Of a stretch of 64,000 nucleotides of DNA, positions 49,569-58,676 are shown piece by piece. The first letter of the stretch is position 1; every line of letters begins with the position of its first letter. The notes under the pieces were generated by a model, which had not been told where the DNA came from, searched no databases, and saw only the letters and a program-made list of their open reading frames with translations. The stretch covers positions 62,001-126,000 of the forward strand of contig JAIQZO010000063.1 in assembly GCA_021777055.1 (NCBI GenBank). Reading direction: 5' to 3'. Origin of the DNA: Candidatus Anammoxibacter sp. Lineage in GTDB: Bacteria; Planctomycetota; Brocadiia; Brocadiales; Anammoxibacteraceae. Position numbers and translations under genes: made by a program.

Positions 49569-50597
49569 TTAGGGCAAGTCTGGAAAATCAACCAATATAG
49601 GTATACCGGTTAATGCTTTTAGAAACGCCACTATACTTTTTTTCTCTTTATCAGTAAGATTAAGTGGCTTTAATGCTTTGTCCAGCCATTGGTTTGCCTC
49701 ACCACCTTTATTATAAAATTCGACAACATCTTCAAGGGTCTTCACACTGCCATCGTGCATGTAAGGAGCTGTGGAGGCAATGTCTCTGAGAGTGGGAGTC
49801 TTAAATGCACCTTTATCACTTTCTACCTTTGTAACATTAAAACGGCCAAGGTCGGGTTTTTTCATACTCATTCCCACACCTATATTATGAAACACGTTAT
49901 CGGTCAAATTAAACCCCAAATGACATGATGAGCAAAGAGCCTTACCGTTAAATAGTTCCATTCCCTCCTTTGCTTCTTCAGACAAAGCATCTTCATCACC
50001 ATAATTGTAGTCATCCCATTTAGAACCACCGGAAAGGATAGTTCTTTCAAATGTCGCTATTGCTTTTCCAATTCCATCAGCTGTAACATCTGTCTTAAAA
50101 ATCCTTTGAAACTGTTTTCTATACCCCTCTACCTTATTCAACCTCTCTACCACTCCATCTAATGTAAATCCCATCTCAATTGGGTTCTGTATCGGGCCTA
50201 ACGCCTGTTCTTCAAGAGAGCCAGCTCTCCCGTCCCAGAACTGCAAATCATTATACGTAGTATTTATTACGGTAGGTGCGTTTCTATCACCCATTTGACC
50301 ATTTATACCTGTTGAGGTGCGATTGCCGTCACCAAAACCAGCTGCGGGACTATGGCAGGTGGCACAGCTAACTGTATTATTTGCAGATAGACGTGTATCA
50401 AAATAGAGTTGCTTTCCCAATGCAACCTTTTCTTTAGTAATGGGGTTATCAGCAGGGACCTTTAAATCAAGGTCAAGTCCTTTAGGTATCTCAAAAAATA
50501 GTCCATCACCAAAACAATTAAAACAAGCCGTAGAAAGAGTTACTACCATCGTAAAAACCAAAAAGCTAAAAATATATCTAAACTTACTGTATTTCAT
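49569..50597 (-). CDS. Dihaem cytochrome c peroxidase (CcpA/MauG family)
   Basis: 342 residues from the ATG at 50597, preceded by AGGAGA seven bases upstream; a longer frame to 50660 is unlikely to be translated. The N-terminal hydrophobic signal (~8-26) has a nearby Cys. Two haem-c motifs are CATCH (within NTVSCATCHSPAAGFGDG) and CSSCH (GKALCSSCHLGFNLTDN). DRNAPTVINTTYNDLQFWDGR and YMHDGSVKTLEDVVEFYN are typical. It reduces hydrogen peroxide in the periplasm using electrons from small cytochromes. It is monocistronic and followed by a strong hairpin. Confidence 0.94.
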   Translation of the reverse strand: MKYSKFRYIFSFLVFTMVVTLSTACFNCFGDGLFFEIPKGLDLDLKVPADNPITKEKVALGKQLYFDTRLSANNTVSCATCHSPAAGFGDGNRTSTGINGQMGDRNAPTVINTTYNDLQFWDGRAGSLEEQALGPIQNPIEMGFTLDGVVERLNKVEGYRKQFQRIFKTDVTADGIGKAIATFERTILSGGSKWDDYNYGDEDALSEEAKEGMELFNGKALCSSCHLGFNLTDNVFHNIGVGMSMKKPDLGRFNVTKVESDKGAFKTPTLRDIASTAPYMHDGSVKTLEDVVEFYNKGGEANQWLDKALKPLNLTDKEKKSIVAFLKALTGIPILVDFPDLP

Positions 50598-50731
50598 TTC
50601 AATTCTCCTGAAATTTTTTTGATATTTGCTAAATGTTAAGGTATAAGAGTAATAGATCACTCTTTAATACTAGAAAACAACAAATTATAATCCGGTATTA
50701 CATTTTATATTTTTTATGGAGTCTTTATATC

Positions 50732-51058
50732 ATGACATTAAAAGAAAAAAAATGTGTTCCTTGCGAAGGCGGGGTCGCAGCATTAACAGACGACCAGATT
50801 ACATCAATGTTAGGGTCTTTGACAGAGTGGGAACAATGTGGCAAAAAAATAAAAAAACTATTCAAATTTAAAAACTTTAAGAAAGCATTAACATTTGTAA
50901 ATCAAGTGGGCGATATTGCAGAGGCAGAAAGGCACCATCCTGACATCTTTCTCGCTTACGGAAAGGCGGAGATAGAGATATGGACACATGCCATAAACGG
51001 AATCTCTGAGAACGATTTTATTCTAGCGGCAAAGATTGATGATCTTGTTGCTACATAG
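50732..51058 (+). CDS. phhB: Pterin-4a-carbinolamine dehydratase
   Basis: 108 residues from the ATG at 50732, with GGAG upstream; the longer frame from 50633 adds an implausible leader. The family core is visible: LTDDQITSMLGSLTEWEQ, FKNFKKALTFVNQVGDIAEAERHHPDI with the catalytic His pair, and AEIEIWTHAINGISENDFILAAKID. It dehydrates 4a-hydroxy-tetrahydrobiopterin. As no aromatic amino-acid hydroxylase is nearby, it may act in another pterin pathway. It is divergent from the peroxidase gene. Confidence 0.93.
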   Translation: MTLKEKKCVPCEGGVAALTDDQITSMLGSLTEWEQCGKKIKKLFKFKNFKKALTFVNQVGDIAEAERHHPDIFLAYGKAEIEIWTHAINGISENDFILAAKIDDLVAT

Positions 51059-51215
51059 CCATAACCAAGACACTTGGTACCGAATATATGATATACTCAT
51101 TATCTTTATCACGTGGGAACCCCATGAAAGGAGCAAAAATGCGCCTAACGTGCAAACGTTAAGATATGTTATAGATATATATTATTCCCTTTAAATCTCA
51201 CTTACAGGGCTAAAC

Positions 51216-51253
51216 CCCATATACATTCAGATTCTCAGACACCCCCATTGGAA
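51216..51253. other. Hairpin between converging genes
   Basis: Arms attcagattc and gaatctgaat enclose about 16 bases. It lies between the 3' ends of the dehydratase gene and the zinc-finger-like gene. No T-run is present, so terminator function is uncertain. Confidence 0.35.
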
Positions 51254-51323
51254 TCTGAATGGCACAACCCTACAGGCCTTATGTACATCCATATTGCCTA
51301 TTGAAAGAATAATTACTCAATCA

Positions 51324-51833
51324 TCAATTCTCAATCGTCAAACCGGGGTTATCAAATAGCATTTTAACATCGTTAGTAATTTGCTCAATTTGTTCTGCAT
51401 CAAGATTCGGATTATGAAGTTCAAAATCTTCTTTTTCATTAGGAACTTTAAAAGTCATAATTTCGCTATTTTCAACTACTTTTGATGATTGGAGTTTAAG
51501 CATTTTCTTACGCATCAAATAAAGTGCTAAGACAAATCTAAGATTTTTTTTAGATACGTCTTCCTCTCCCGCATTTTCAAGTTTTAAGAAAAGATCAAAA
51601 ATAGCATTGATATTGATCTTCGTTTTGGGAGGTTCTTTGCATTCAGAAACCTTTGATCGCCAAAAAGAGTAGACGGTTTCTTTATCACATTGGTCCCAAC
51701 AATCAGAACAAAAATCGTTTCTTATGAATGCATCCCCCTTATCAAAAAGGGCCGAAAAGAATTCATCATTCTCAAGAAAACCTCTATCACAAGACAAACA
51801 TCTTTTCGCATTCTTACTAATATTCCATTCCAT
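51324..51833 (-). CDS. Hypothetical protein with two CxxC pairs
   Basis: 169 residues; family not named. The N-terminus has CLSCDRGF (13-20) and CSDCWDQC (38-45), which could bind one zinc ion, and then a helical middle (FDLFLKLENAGEEDVSKKNLRFVLALYLMRKKML). The C-terminus is acidic (EQIEQITNDVKMLFDNPGLTIEN). It is the last gene of a same-strand run after the L,D-transpeptidase (115-bp gap). No enzyme motif is visible. Confidence 0.7.
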   Translation of the reverse strand: MEWNISKNAKRCLSCDRGFLENDEFFSALFDKGDAFIRNDFCSDCWDQCDKETVYSFWRSKVSECKEPPKTKININAIFDLFLKLENAGEEDVSKKNLRFVLALYLMRKKMLKLQSSKVVENSEIMTFKVPNEKEDFELHNPNLDAEQIEQITNDVKMLFDNPGLTIEN

Positions 51834-51948
51834 CGTTTCTCTATAAACAGATAGGCATTATTGTTGCGTTAGGTGTTGGACTCCATGCCACAGCATCCAA
51901 ATCTATCACTTTAACGCCTATTCTAAATAAATTATCCCGCACTTTTAT

Positions 51949-52830
51949 TTATTCCCGAATTGTAACCTTTGAGCCCTTAGTAATAAATGAATATAGTTCC
52001 TGGACGTCTTCGTTTTTCAATCTAATACATCCATTTGACTCTGACTTTCCTATTGATTCAGGAAATGCTGTCCCATGTATCCCATACCCGTACAATCCAG
52101 GTTTGTCCTTAAAGCCTATCCATCGGGTACCCAAAATATTCTTAGGATGCCCAAACGGAAATACTCCATCACCTGAGTACCAAACCGGTTCTTTAAGCAT
52201 TTCTGCTATTTCAAAAGCACCTACAGGTGTTTTATTATCCTTTCCCGTTCCCACACGATACTGTTTTATGTAATGTCCATTAAGTAAAACAGTCAATTCA
52301 AAATCACTTTTGTCAATAAGTACATCAAACGGTCCCTTAAATATTTTAAGGTGCTCGCCTATCCTTATATTAGACCTGTATTTCTCATTTATTAGCATAA
52401 TCAACTCATGGGATGTGGCAAAATTCTTGGCAATCTTGGCAAGCGTGTCACCACCTTTTACGGTATAAATGAAAGAAAACGGACTGGGTTGGCGCGAAAA
52501 AACGAGTTTCTGATTAATATCATCCAGAATTCTCTTGATCTCTGAACGTCTGGATTTGTAAATATCTGCAAATAATGCATGGGACAAGATCTCTCTGGCC
52601 TCAAATGTTTTTCCTTCTTTTAGAAGCCTTAAAGATTCACTGTACTCATTTCCATTTAATTTATACGGCTTAATTTGACCACTTTCAGTACTCATTAGAA
52701 TATCATCAATAGAAATCACATTTCTACTGTTTTCAGCAAAAAGATTATGGGGAATCATGGTTAATACTGCAACACTAAATAGCCAGGCTATCTTTCCAAA
52801 TTTCATCCATTTTTTAACTTTAATTTTCAT
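51949..52830 (-). CDS. L,D-transpeptidase with LysM domain
   Basis: 293 residues. An N-terminal signal/anchor (~10-31) is followed by a helical repeat-like segment and a LysM domain (TVKGGDTLAKIAKNFATSHELIMLINE, ~125-165). The YkuD catalytic domain has HGTAFPESIGKSESNGCIRL, with His 252 and catalytic Cys 268. It forms 3-3 peptidoglycan crosslinks or attaches proteins in the periplasm. It lies 46 bp downstream of the DtxR-like regulator gene, and both share the strand of the Mrp and Rrf2 genes. The reason for this grouping is not clear. Confidence 0.94.
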   Translation of the reverse strand: MKIKVKKWMKFGKIAWLFSVAVLTMIPHNLFAENSRNVISIDDILMSTESGQIKPYKLNGNEYSESLRLLKEGKTFEAREILSHALFADIYKSRRSEIKRILDDINQKLVFSRQPSPFSFIYTVKGGDTLAKIAKNFATSHELIMLINEKYRSNIRIGEHLKIFKGPFDVLIDKSDFELTVLLNGHYIKQYRVGTGKDNKTPVGAFEIAEMLKEPVWYSGDGVFPFGHPKNILGTRWIGFKDKPGLYGYGIHGTAFPESIGKSESNGCIRLKNEDVQELYSFITKGSKVTIRE

Positions 52831-52876
52831 TTTTCTGTTTATTATATTTTAAGAAATTTAAAGATCTTATTAAATG

Positions 52877-53533
52877 CTAATGCCGATTCCGACGTACAAA
52901 TATGTCTCCGGCAATTTCATTATCAAGGGCTATTTGCGTCTCACCCACCTGTATTACAAACGTTGGCAATTTCTGATGAACACTTATCTTTGTTCCTGGC
53001 AAGATCCCTATCCCGGTGATTCTATCTAATCGATTATGAAACTTGGTAGTAATATAAACAACTTTACCTTTATCACCAGAGCCCATTTTTGAGAGAGGCA
53101 CAATGAGAGAATTTACACCTTTCGGCGGTTTTGTACAACATTCACCTTTAGGTATCTCATTCCCATGAGGGCAACTCTCGGGATGACCAAGAAGTGTACA
53201 AATACTGGTGACCACATCATCACCTACAAAATGTTCAAATTGACACGCAGTGGATTCATAGTCTTCACTTGAGACATCCAAAACGTCGTGCAACAATCTT
53301 TCAGCAAGCCTGTGCCTCCTGATTACTATCGCAGCATGTTTCTTACCCGCAGCAGTTAGATTAACCTTATGATCATCAAAAACAACATATCCATCATCAC
53401 ACATCTTTTGCAAGAGCTTATGAGCGGACTTTATTCCAAACTTTTTATTGATAGTATCTATCTTTACCTCATCCGAATCCTCACTAACGGTCCACATGCA
53501 TTCCAGCATCTCTTCAATCTTTGGTTCAGTCAT
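52877..53533 (-). CDS. DtxR/MntR-family metal-dependent regulator with FeoA-type domain
   Basis: 218 residues. The N-terminal winged helix (KIEEMLECMWTVSED...KLLQKMCDDGYVVFDDHKVNLTAAG), the dimerisation helix RRHRLAERLLHDVLDV and the metal-binding region CQFEHFVGDDVVTSICTLLGHPESCPHG follow the DtxR order. Met replaced by Cys is typical of some iron-responsive members. The C-terminal ~80 residues form an SH3/FeoA-like domain (GDKGKVVYITT...TGIGILPGTKISV). It probably represses iron uptake when iron is bound. It lies 49 bp after the Mrp gene, linking it to Fe-S biogenesis. Confidence 0.93.
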   Translation of the reverse strand: MTEPKIEEMLECMWTVSEDSDEVKIDTINKKFGIKSAHKLLQKMCDDGYVVFDDHKVNLTAAGKKHAAIVIRRHRLAERLLHDVLDVSSEDYESTACQFEHFVGDDVVTSICTLLGHPESCPHGNEIPKGECCTKPPKGVNSLIVPLSKMGSGDKGKVVYITTKFHNRLDRITGIGILPGTKISVHQKLPTFVIQVGETQIALDNEIAGDIFVRRNRH

Positions 53534-53582
53534 ACTTTAATAATGTCATATTTAAGAAGCATATAAAAATAACTTATCAACA

Positions 53583-55034
53583 TTAACACGAACAAGCAGA
53601 AGAACATTTCTGCTTGGTTGTCGCATTTTCAGTAGAAGAGCACTTGTGCTCACCGCCAGTGCACTTATCGCACTCACACATATTTCTAAGAAAATCATAA
53701 CTGTAAAGCCCTGTATTATGGCCGTCACTCCAGCTAAAGGCCAATGCATAGCTGCCAACCTTATCAGCCTTTTCATATTGCAGATCTTCTGGAATAGTTC
53801 CTTCATCTAGTAAACCCTTACCTGTCCACTCATCCACACAACTTGCACATGGACATTTTAAACGCACGGTTCTATTATTGTAAACACTTTTATGTCCGTC
53901 GGACCAGAGAATTTCAAACTTTTTATCATCAATCCTGTTTACTTCTAAAGGAGATGCCATCATCTTCTTGAGAGAACCGCCCTCTTTAATAATTGAAAGA
54001 GAAGATGCTACTTTCCCAGCGATGTCCATATACTCCTTTACTGCCACAGAACCGTCATCTTCCATTACGACAGGTCTACCGCTGTCTCCACCGTTTGCAA
54101 TTGCTGTTTCAAGGGGAATCTTCCCAAGAAACGGAACATCCAATTCCTCGCTTATCTTTGCACCGCCACCACTCTTGAATATATAATGTTTTTTCTCGCA
54201 TCCATCACAAATAAAGTAACTCATATTTTCTATTACACCAAGCACTGGGACATTAACCTCCTCAAACATCCGCAATCCCCTTCGCGCATCTACAACACTT
54301 ACATCTTGTGGTGTTGTAACTATAACTGCCCCTGTAATAGGTGCATGTTGTGTAAGGGTGAGTTGTATATCACCTGTTCCCGGAGGTAAATCTATAACCA
54401 GATAATCAAGTTCTCCCCACATAACCTGTCCCAGAAATTGCTGTATTATACCAGAGACCATGGGACCACGCCAGATCACAGGGGAATTTGGATCCAGTAG
54501 AAAACCCATTGAAATGAGACTTATCCCATCTTTCATTACAGGAAAAATCATATTTTTCTGTTCATCAACCCTTGGCTTCTCGGAAACACCTAGCATTGTT
54601 GGCAAGCTCGGCCCATATATATCCGCATCCATTATCCCTACCTTAGCACCAGCTTTTGATAATGCCAAAGCAAGGTTTACAGCAACTGTTGACTTACCTA
54701 CACCACCTTTACCGCTTGCCACGGCAAGTAAGTTTTTTACACCATTAAGATTTTCCAGTTTGTATGACGCCCCCTGCCGAACCCTTGATGTAATCTTTAT
54801 TTCAACATCCCCTATCCCTTCTAGTTTTTTTAGGTTCTGCACACACTCATCTTTCAACTTATCCTTAACAGGACAAGCTGGTGTAGTTAATTCCAAATCA
54901 AATTTTATATTACCATTATCAATCTTAAGGTCTTTTATAAAACCTAACGTAACAATATCCCTTCCTAAATCAGGATCTTTTACATTAGAAAGCGCGTTAA
55001 GCACTAGTTTTTCATTTATTCCGCGTTTAAACAT
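53583..55034 (-). CDS. mrp: Mrp/ApbC-type Fe-S carrier ATPase with DUF59 and DUF971 domains
   Basis: 483 residues. The N-terminal MIP18/DUF59 domain (~8-85; LELTTPACPVKDKL) is followed by the P-loop ATPase with ASGKGGVGKST (108-115) and MDADIYGPSLP, and the cluster-binding motif ICDGC near 280. The C-terminal ~100 residues are a DUF971 domain (FEILWSDGHKSVYNNRTVRLKCPCASC, YALAFSWSDGHNTGLYSYDFLRNMCECDKC). A Cys-rich tail ending CSSACSC completes it. It stores and transfers Fe-S clusters. The fusion with DUF971 and the extra cysteines is longer than standard Mrp. It is flanked by Rrf2 and DtxR regulators on the same strand. Confidence 0.94.
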   Translation of the reverse strand: MFKRGINEKLVLNALSNVKDPDLGRDIVTLGFIKDLKIDNGNIKFDLELTTPACPVKDKLKDECVQNLKKLEGIGDVEIKITSRVRQGASYKLENLNGVKNLLAVASGKGGVGKSTVAVNLALALSKAGAKVGIMDADIYGPSLPTMLGVSEKPRVDEQKNMIFPVMKDGISLISMGFLLDPNSPVIWRGPMVSGIIQQFLGQVMWGELDYLVIDLPPGTGDIQLTLTQHAPITGAVIVTTPQDVSVVDARRGLRMFEEVNVPVLGVIENMSYFICDGCEKKHYIFKSGGGAKISEELDVPFLGKIPLETAIANGGDSGRPVVMEDDGSVAVKEYMDIAGKVASSLSIIKEGGSLKKMMASPLEVNRIDDKKFEILWSDGHKSVYNNRTVRLKCPCASCVDEWTGKGLLDEGTIPEDLQYEKADKVGSYALAFSWSDGHNTGLYSYDFLRNMCECDKCTGGEHKCSSTENATTKQKCSSACSC

Positions 55035-55093
55035 GCCATTCTCCTCATGCGCGAATATTCATCACGCCAAATATTTAATATAGAGCGGTACTT

Positions 55094-55130
55094 TAACTAA
55101 CTCCAACTAACTCCAAAACTCCGACTCCAC
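55094..55130 (+). repeat. Short direct repeats of actaactcca
   Basis: Two 10-bp units and two degenerate ones (aaactccgactcc) lie between the Rrf2 gene's stop and the Mrp start. No function is evident. Confidence 0.6.
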
Positions 55131-55144
55131 ATTTTATTAATAAT

Positions 55145-55570
55145 TTAATTATCACCTTCAGCCATGATCTCTTTGAGTTTTATCCCTTTTGTTAGATTAT
55201 AAACTTCACGCTGCAATTCCTTTATTGCTGGAAATATGTTACATCCAGCCGTAGGCACAGAACACTTAGACTTCTCTCCGCTCTTATCAAGGCACTTTGA
55301 AAGATATGGTGGCTCTCCAACAACCTTCATAAGGTCATAAACTGATAATTTGCTCAAACCTTTACCCAATGTATATCCACCTTTTGTGCCACGAACGGAT
55401 GTTAAAACACCAGCTTTCTTTAAAATAAATAGTATTCTAGCCATTAATGTAAACGATATCTCATAACATGACGATATTTCTTTAACAGTAGACACCTTTT
55501 TCCCGCCTTGAGAACTTAAATGTTTTAAAGCAATCAAAGCATATTCAAAATTACGACTAAGCCTGAACAT
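55145..55570 (-). CDS. Rrf2-family transcriptional regulator (IscR-like)
   Basis: 141 residues. The winged helix with LSRNFEYALIALKHLSSQGG, SFTLMARILFILKKAGVLTSVRGTKGGYTLG matches Rrf2 proteins. Three cysteines (CLDKSGEKSKCSVPTAGC, ~93-110) are placed like those that bind the IscR Fe-S cluster. It probably senses Fe-S status or redox stress and controls the Mrp gene 110 bp downstream. It is the first gene of the minus-strand run. Confidence 0.92.
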   Translation of the reverse strand: MFRLSRNFEYALIALKHLSSQGGKKVSTVKEISSCYEISFTLMARILFILKKAGVLTSVRGTKGGYTLGKGLSKLSVYDLMKVVGEPPYLSKCLDKSGEKSKCSVPTAGCNIFPAIKELQREVYNLTKGIKLKEIMAEGDN

Positions 55571-56227
55571 AATTAAATTTTACAGGTCAAAAAAAACAGC
55601 AAAACCGCAGACAAAGCCAAATTAACCGCAAAGCATTCATAATTTGGGTATTTAGCTCTTTTATGCTGCAAAATGCAATTCTCCTCAACGTCTGTTAAAA
55701 AAAAACAAAAAAATAAAAGCTAAAATTTCCAGCAAAGACTAACAATCATTACTCAGGTAAAACCACTATTAAGATCAAAAAAAACACCAACTAAGATATC
55801 TGACCTATTTAGTAAAATATTACCATGGAATATGTTACGTGTCAAACTTTACTTTTTAAGATTTATTATATTATATGCCTGGTAACCTAAATGTAAAACC
55901 AATTATTATATTGGGGGAATTAATAAATAAACTTTCAGTAAGTGATAAGGCTAGAGTCATGGCTTAGTTACAGAATACAAAAAGGAGTGGTTTGTTTCTA
56001 TAAGGAGATCATTTCACAAACTTACAAATAGAAACGAGGAAATAAAAACCACTACATATGATGGCCGTTGTGGAGATGCATGAATAATTAAAAACATCCT
56101 CTATTCTTTCTGGAAAAGAAAAGAGAATTATGTCAGTTAAGAAACATATTATCAACATATTTACGATAACAAATACAACATAATTTTGATAAACTATGGT
56201 TTTCTTTTTGCCAGGCCAACACGATAT

Positions 56228-56301
56228 ATAAGCGGCGAAGCCACAACCAATATACAGAATACAGGAGTCAGAAGCCAGTATTCAGAATAAAGCATAGATT
56301 T
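56228..56301 (-). repeat. Dispersed ~75-bp repeat, copy D
   Basis: It is the reverse complement of copy C (23676-23755), including the gcggc/gcc palindrome at 56232, heptamers of the tatacag/aatacag type, and the terminal catagattt. Confidence 0.8.
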
Positions 56302-56362
56302 GTGTTAATTTTTCCTATGTTATTAATTGTAAATTTGTATTCACTTCCAAAATCTAGTCTTC

Positions 56363-56400
56363 CATTATTCTGGCTCCTGGCTTCTGACTCCTGTATTCCA
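56363..56400 (+). repeat. Dispersed heptamer-type repeat, copy B
   Basis: ctggctc/ctggctt/ctgactc/ctgtatt heptamers matching the reverse complement of copy A at 25339. It lies 56 bp before the dctM start codon. Confidence 0.75.
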
Positions 56401-56456
56401 AAAAAACTTCAAAATCTTTAAAAAAAGAAGTTTTTATACCGTAATACTATATAAAT

Positions 56457-57764
56457 ATGCCTCTAATCTTTTTTGCAACCCTATTTTTTTTCTTAATGTT
56501 AGGTTTCCCCGTCGCTTTTACTCTGGGAGGGGTATCCCTCTTCTTTGGTTATTTCTCATGCGGGCTACCTTTCCTTAACTTACTGCCATTAAGAATATGG
56601 GGTGTTATGTCAAACTATCTCCTTATATCAGTGCCACTTTTTGTATATATGGGAGTAATGCTTGAAAGATCAGGTGTCTCAGAAAAGCTCCTAGAAACAA
56701 TGGCTCTCCTTTTTGGCAAGATCAGGGGAGGAATTGCCATCTCTGTTGTAATTGTCGGAGCACTACTTGCGGCCTCAACAGGAATTGTTGGCGCAACTGT
56801 AGTTACCATGGGGCTACTCAGCCTACCCACAATGCTAAAAAGAGGATACGATCCCAGGCTTGCAACCGGTACAATCTCTGCGGCCGGAACACTTGGGCAA
56901 ATAATACCACCAAGTATCGTACTGGTATTACTGGGAAGCGTCTTAAATATACCCACCGGAGATATGTTTATGGGGGCTGTAATTCCGGGGCTTATCCTAG
57001 TTTTATTGTATCTTATATGGATAGCAATAGTTTCCGTAGTAAAACCTGAACAAGTACCAAAGATGACAGAAAAGGAGATTGCCGATTTTAGAGGTAAGGC
57101 AATGTTCAAGCAGATATTATTATCTTTTGTGCCTCCGTTTTCTTTGATTGTAGTTGTATTGGGTTCAATATTTGCAGGAATCGCATCTCCCACTGAAGCC
57201 GCGGCAGTAGGTGCCCTTGGGGCCACTATCCTTACAATACTAAAAGGTAAATTTAAATACAGCACGCTTAAGACAGTAATGACAGAGACTACACACCTTA
57301 CATGTATGGTATTTATTATCCTTGTAGGGGCCACATTCTTCGGGCTAGTCTTTCGTGGAATGGAGGGAGACCGATATATTACAGATTTGGTGTTAAAGGC
57401 AAATCTCACCCCACACATTTTCATTGCACTAGTAATGATTATTATATTTGTCGCTGGTTTCTTTATCGATTTTTTCGAAATAACCTTTATTATTGTTCCT
57501 GTTGTTGCTCCAATATTTAAAGAAATGGGTATCGACCTTTTGTGGATTGGGATATTGATTGCTATAAACTTTCAAACATCATTTCTAACTCCACCCCTTG
57601 GATTTGCATTGTTCTACTTAAAGGGTGTGGCACCGAAAGAGATTAAAACCTCTGATATCTATAAAGGTGTTATACCGTATATAGGAATTCAGCTTATAGG
57701 GTTGTTATTAATCGTCCTAATTCCAGAAATAGTTACATGGCTTCCAAGAATGTTTGGGAGATAG
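56457..57764 (+). CDS. dctM: TRAP transporter large permease subunit (DctM family)
   Basis: 435 residues, normal DctM length, with about 12 membrane segments. Family features: FPVAFTLGGVSLFFGY, MGVMLERSGVSEKLLETMALLFGKIRGGIAISVV, GTISAAGTLGQIIPPSIVLVLLG and GIASPTEAAAVGALGA. It forms the ion-coupled import channel together with DctQ and a periplasmic receptor. No dctQ or dctP is adjacent; the same-strand dctQ lies 31 kb upstream at 24788. The repeat B just upstream resembles repeat A just downstream of dctQ. The substrate (organic acid) is not predictable. Confidence 0.94.
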   Translation: MPLIFFATLFFFLMLGFPVAFTLGGVSLFFGYFSCGLPFLNLLPLRIWGVMSNYLLISVPLFVYMGVMLERSGVSEKLLETMALLFGKIRGGIAISVVIVGALLAASTGIVGATVVTMGLLSLPTMLKRGYDPRLATGTISAAGTLGQIIPPSIVLVLLGSVLNIPTGDMFMGAVIPGLILVLLYLIWIAIVSVVKPEQVPKMTEKEIADFRGKAMFKQILLSFVPPFSLIVVVLGSIFAGIASPTEAAAVGALGATILTILKGKFKYSTLKTVMTETTHLTCMVFIILVGATFFGLVFRGMEGDRYITDLVLKANLTPHIFIALVMIIIFVAGFFIDFFEITFIIVPVVAPIFKEMGIDLLWIGILIAINFQTSFLTPPLGFALFYLKGVAPKEIKTSDIYKGVIPYIGIQLIGLLLIVLIPEIVTWLPRMFGR

Positions 57765-57878
57765 ATTGTTGTTTAACGTTGTCAAAAAAAATGATAAGAT
57801 GGGTTAGTGAGAGTAATACACTCAAAAGATACATAACTATAAATTTACATAATTATCAAGTATTAAGACATATAGTAT

Positions 57879-58676
57879 ATGATTGATTATCACATCCATA
57901 CAAAGCTTTGCGGACACGCATCAGGAGAGATGGAAGAGTATGTGCAGAGCGCCATAGCGTCAGGCATTAAGGAAATGGGGTTTAGTGATCACTTACCAAT
58001 GGTCACTGAAAGAGGTAATGAATTAGCAATGTCTATTGATGAATTGCCACTTTATGTAGAAACTGTTCTCGATCTTAATCAAAGGTACGGCGAAATTGAC
58101 ATTAAGTTAGGAATTGAGGCGGACTATTTCCCAGGACTTGAGGAGAAGTGTAACGAAGTTATCAATAAATTTCCATTTGATTATGTTATAGGATCTGTTC
58201 ACTTTATAAAAAAATGGGGATTCGACAATATTAACCAGATTGACCAGTGGGAGAAGAGGGACATAAACCAGGTTTACAGAGATTATTACACATTGTTAAG
58301 AAAATCTGCTCGTTCTGGCCTGTTTGATATTATAGGTCATAGCGATCTTGTTAAGAAATTCGGTCAGAAACCCAGTGATGATCTTACTGATGAGATAAAA
58401 CAGACCGCAGAGGTTTTTGCAGAGAATGGATTAGCGTGTGAAATAAACACATCAGGTCTGAGAAGACCTATTTCTGAGATTTACCCTTCACTAGATGTTT
58501 TAAAGATTTATAACGACTATAATATACCCATAATATTTGGCTCAGATGCACACAACCCAAAAGACGTAGCCAGGGACTTTGATCTCGCATATAAAATGGC
58601 TGCAACCGTCGGCTACTTTGAAGAATCCCAATTTTCAGGACGAAAAAGAACCTCACTAAAAAGGAGTTTCAAATGA
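57879..58676 (+). CDS. PHP-family phosphatase, histidinol-phosphatase type
   Basis: 265 residues. MIDYHIHTKLCGHASGE is the first PHP metal motif, followed by GFSDHLPM, KLGIEADYFPG, VIGSVHF, FDIIGHSDLVKKF, EINTSGLRRP and FGSDAHNP, all expected for a HisK/HisJ-type enzyme. It would release phosphate from histidinol phosphate in histidine synthesis, though PHP proteins also act on other phosphates. It overlaps the following dehydrogenase gene by four bases (ATGA), so the two are translationally coupled. Confidence 0.9.
   Translation: MIDYHIHTKLCGHASGEMEEYVQSAIASGIKEMGFSDHLPMVTERGNELAMSIDELPLYVETVLDLNQRYGEIDIKLGIEADYFPGLEEKCNEVINKFPFDYVIGSVHFIKKWGFDNINQIDQWEKRDINQVYRDYYTLLRKSARSGLFDIIGHSDLVKKFGQKPSDDLTDEIKQTAEVFAENGLACEINTSGLRRPISEIYPSLDVLKIYNDYNIPIIFGSDAHNPKDVARDFDLAYKMAATVGYFEESQFSGRKRTSLKRSFK

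Larger units (their letters stand above)
55571..56456. other. 886-bp region without a gene, repeat-rich at its right end
   Basis: No ORF of interest at 55571-56220, which is AT-rich. The stretch 56228-56400 carries dispersed repeats D and B in inverted orientation. The divergent promoters of the Rrf2 and dctM genes should be here. Confidence 0.6.

Noticed and set aside
54460..55083. 207-residue plus-strand ORF
   Set aside because: It is antisense to the P-loop ATPase of Mrp and low in plausible composition.
56615..57424. 269-residue ORF antisense to dctM
   Set aside because: It is a shadow of the membrane protein frame; the sense strand has clear DctM motifs.
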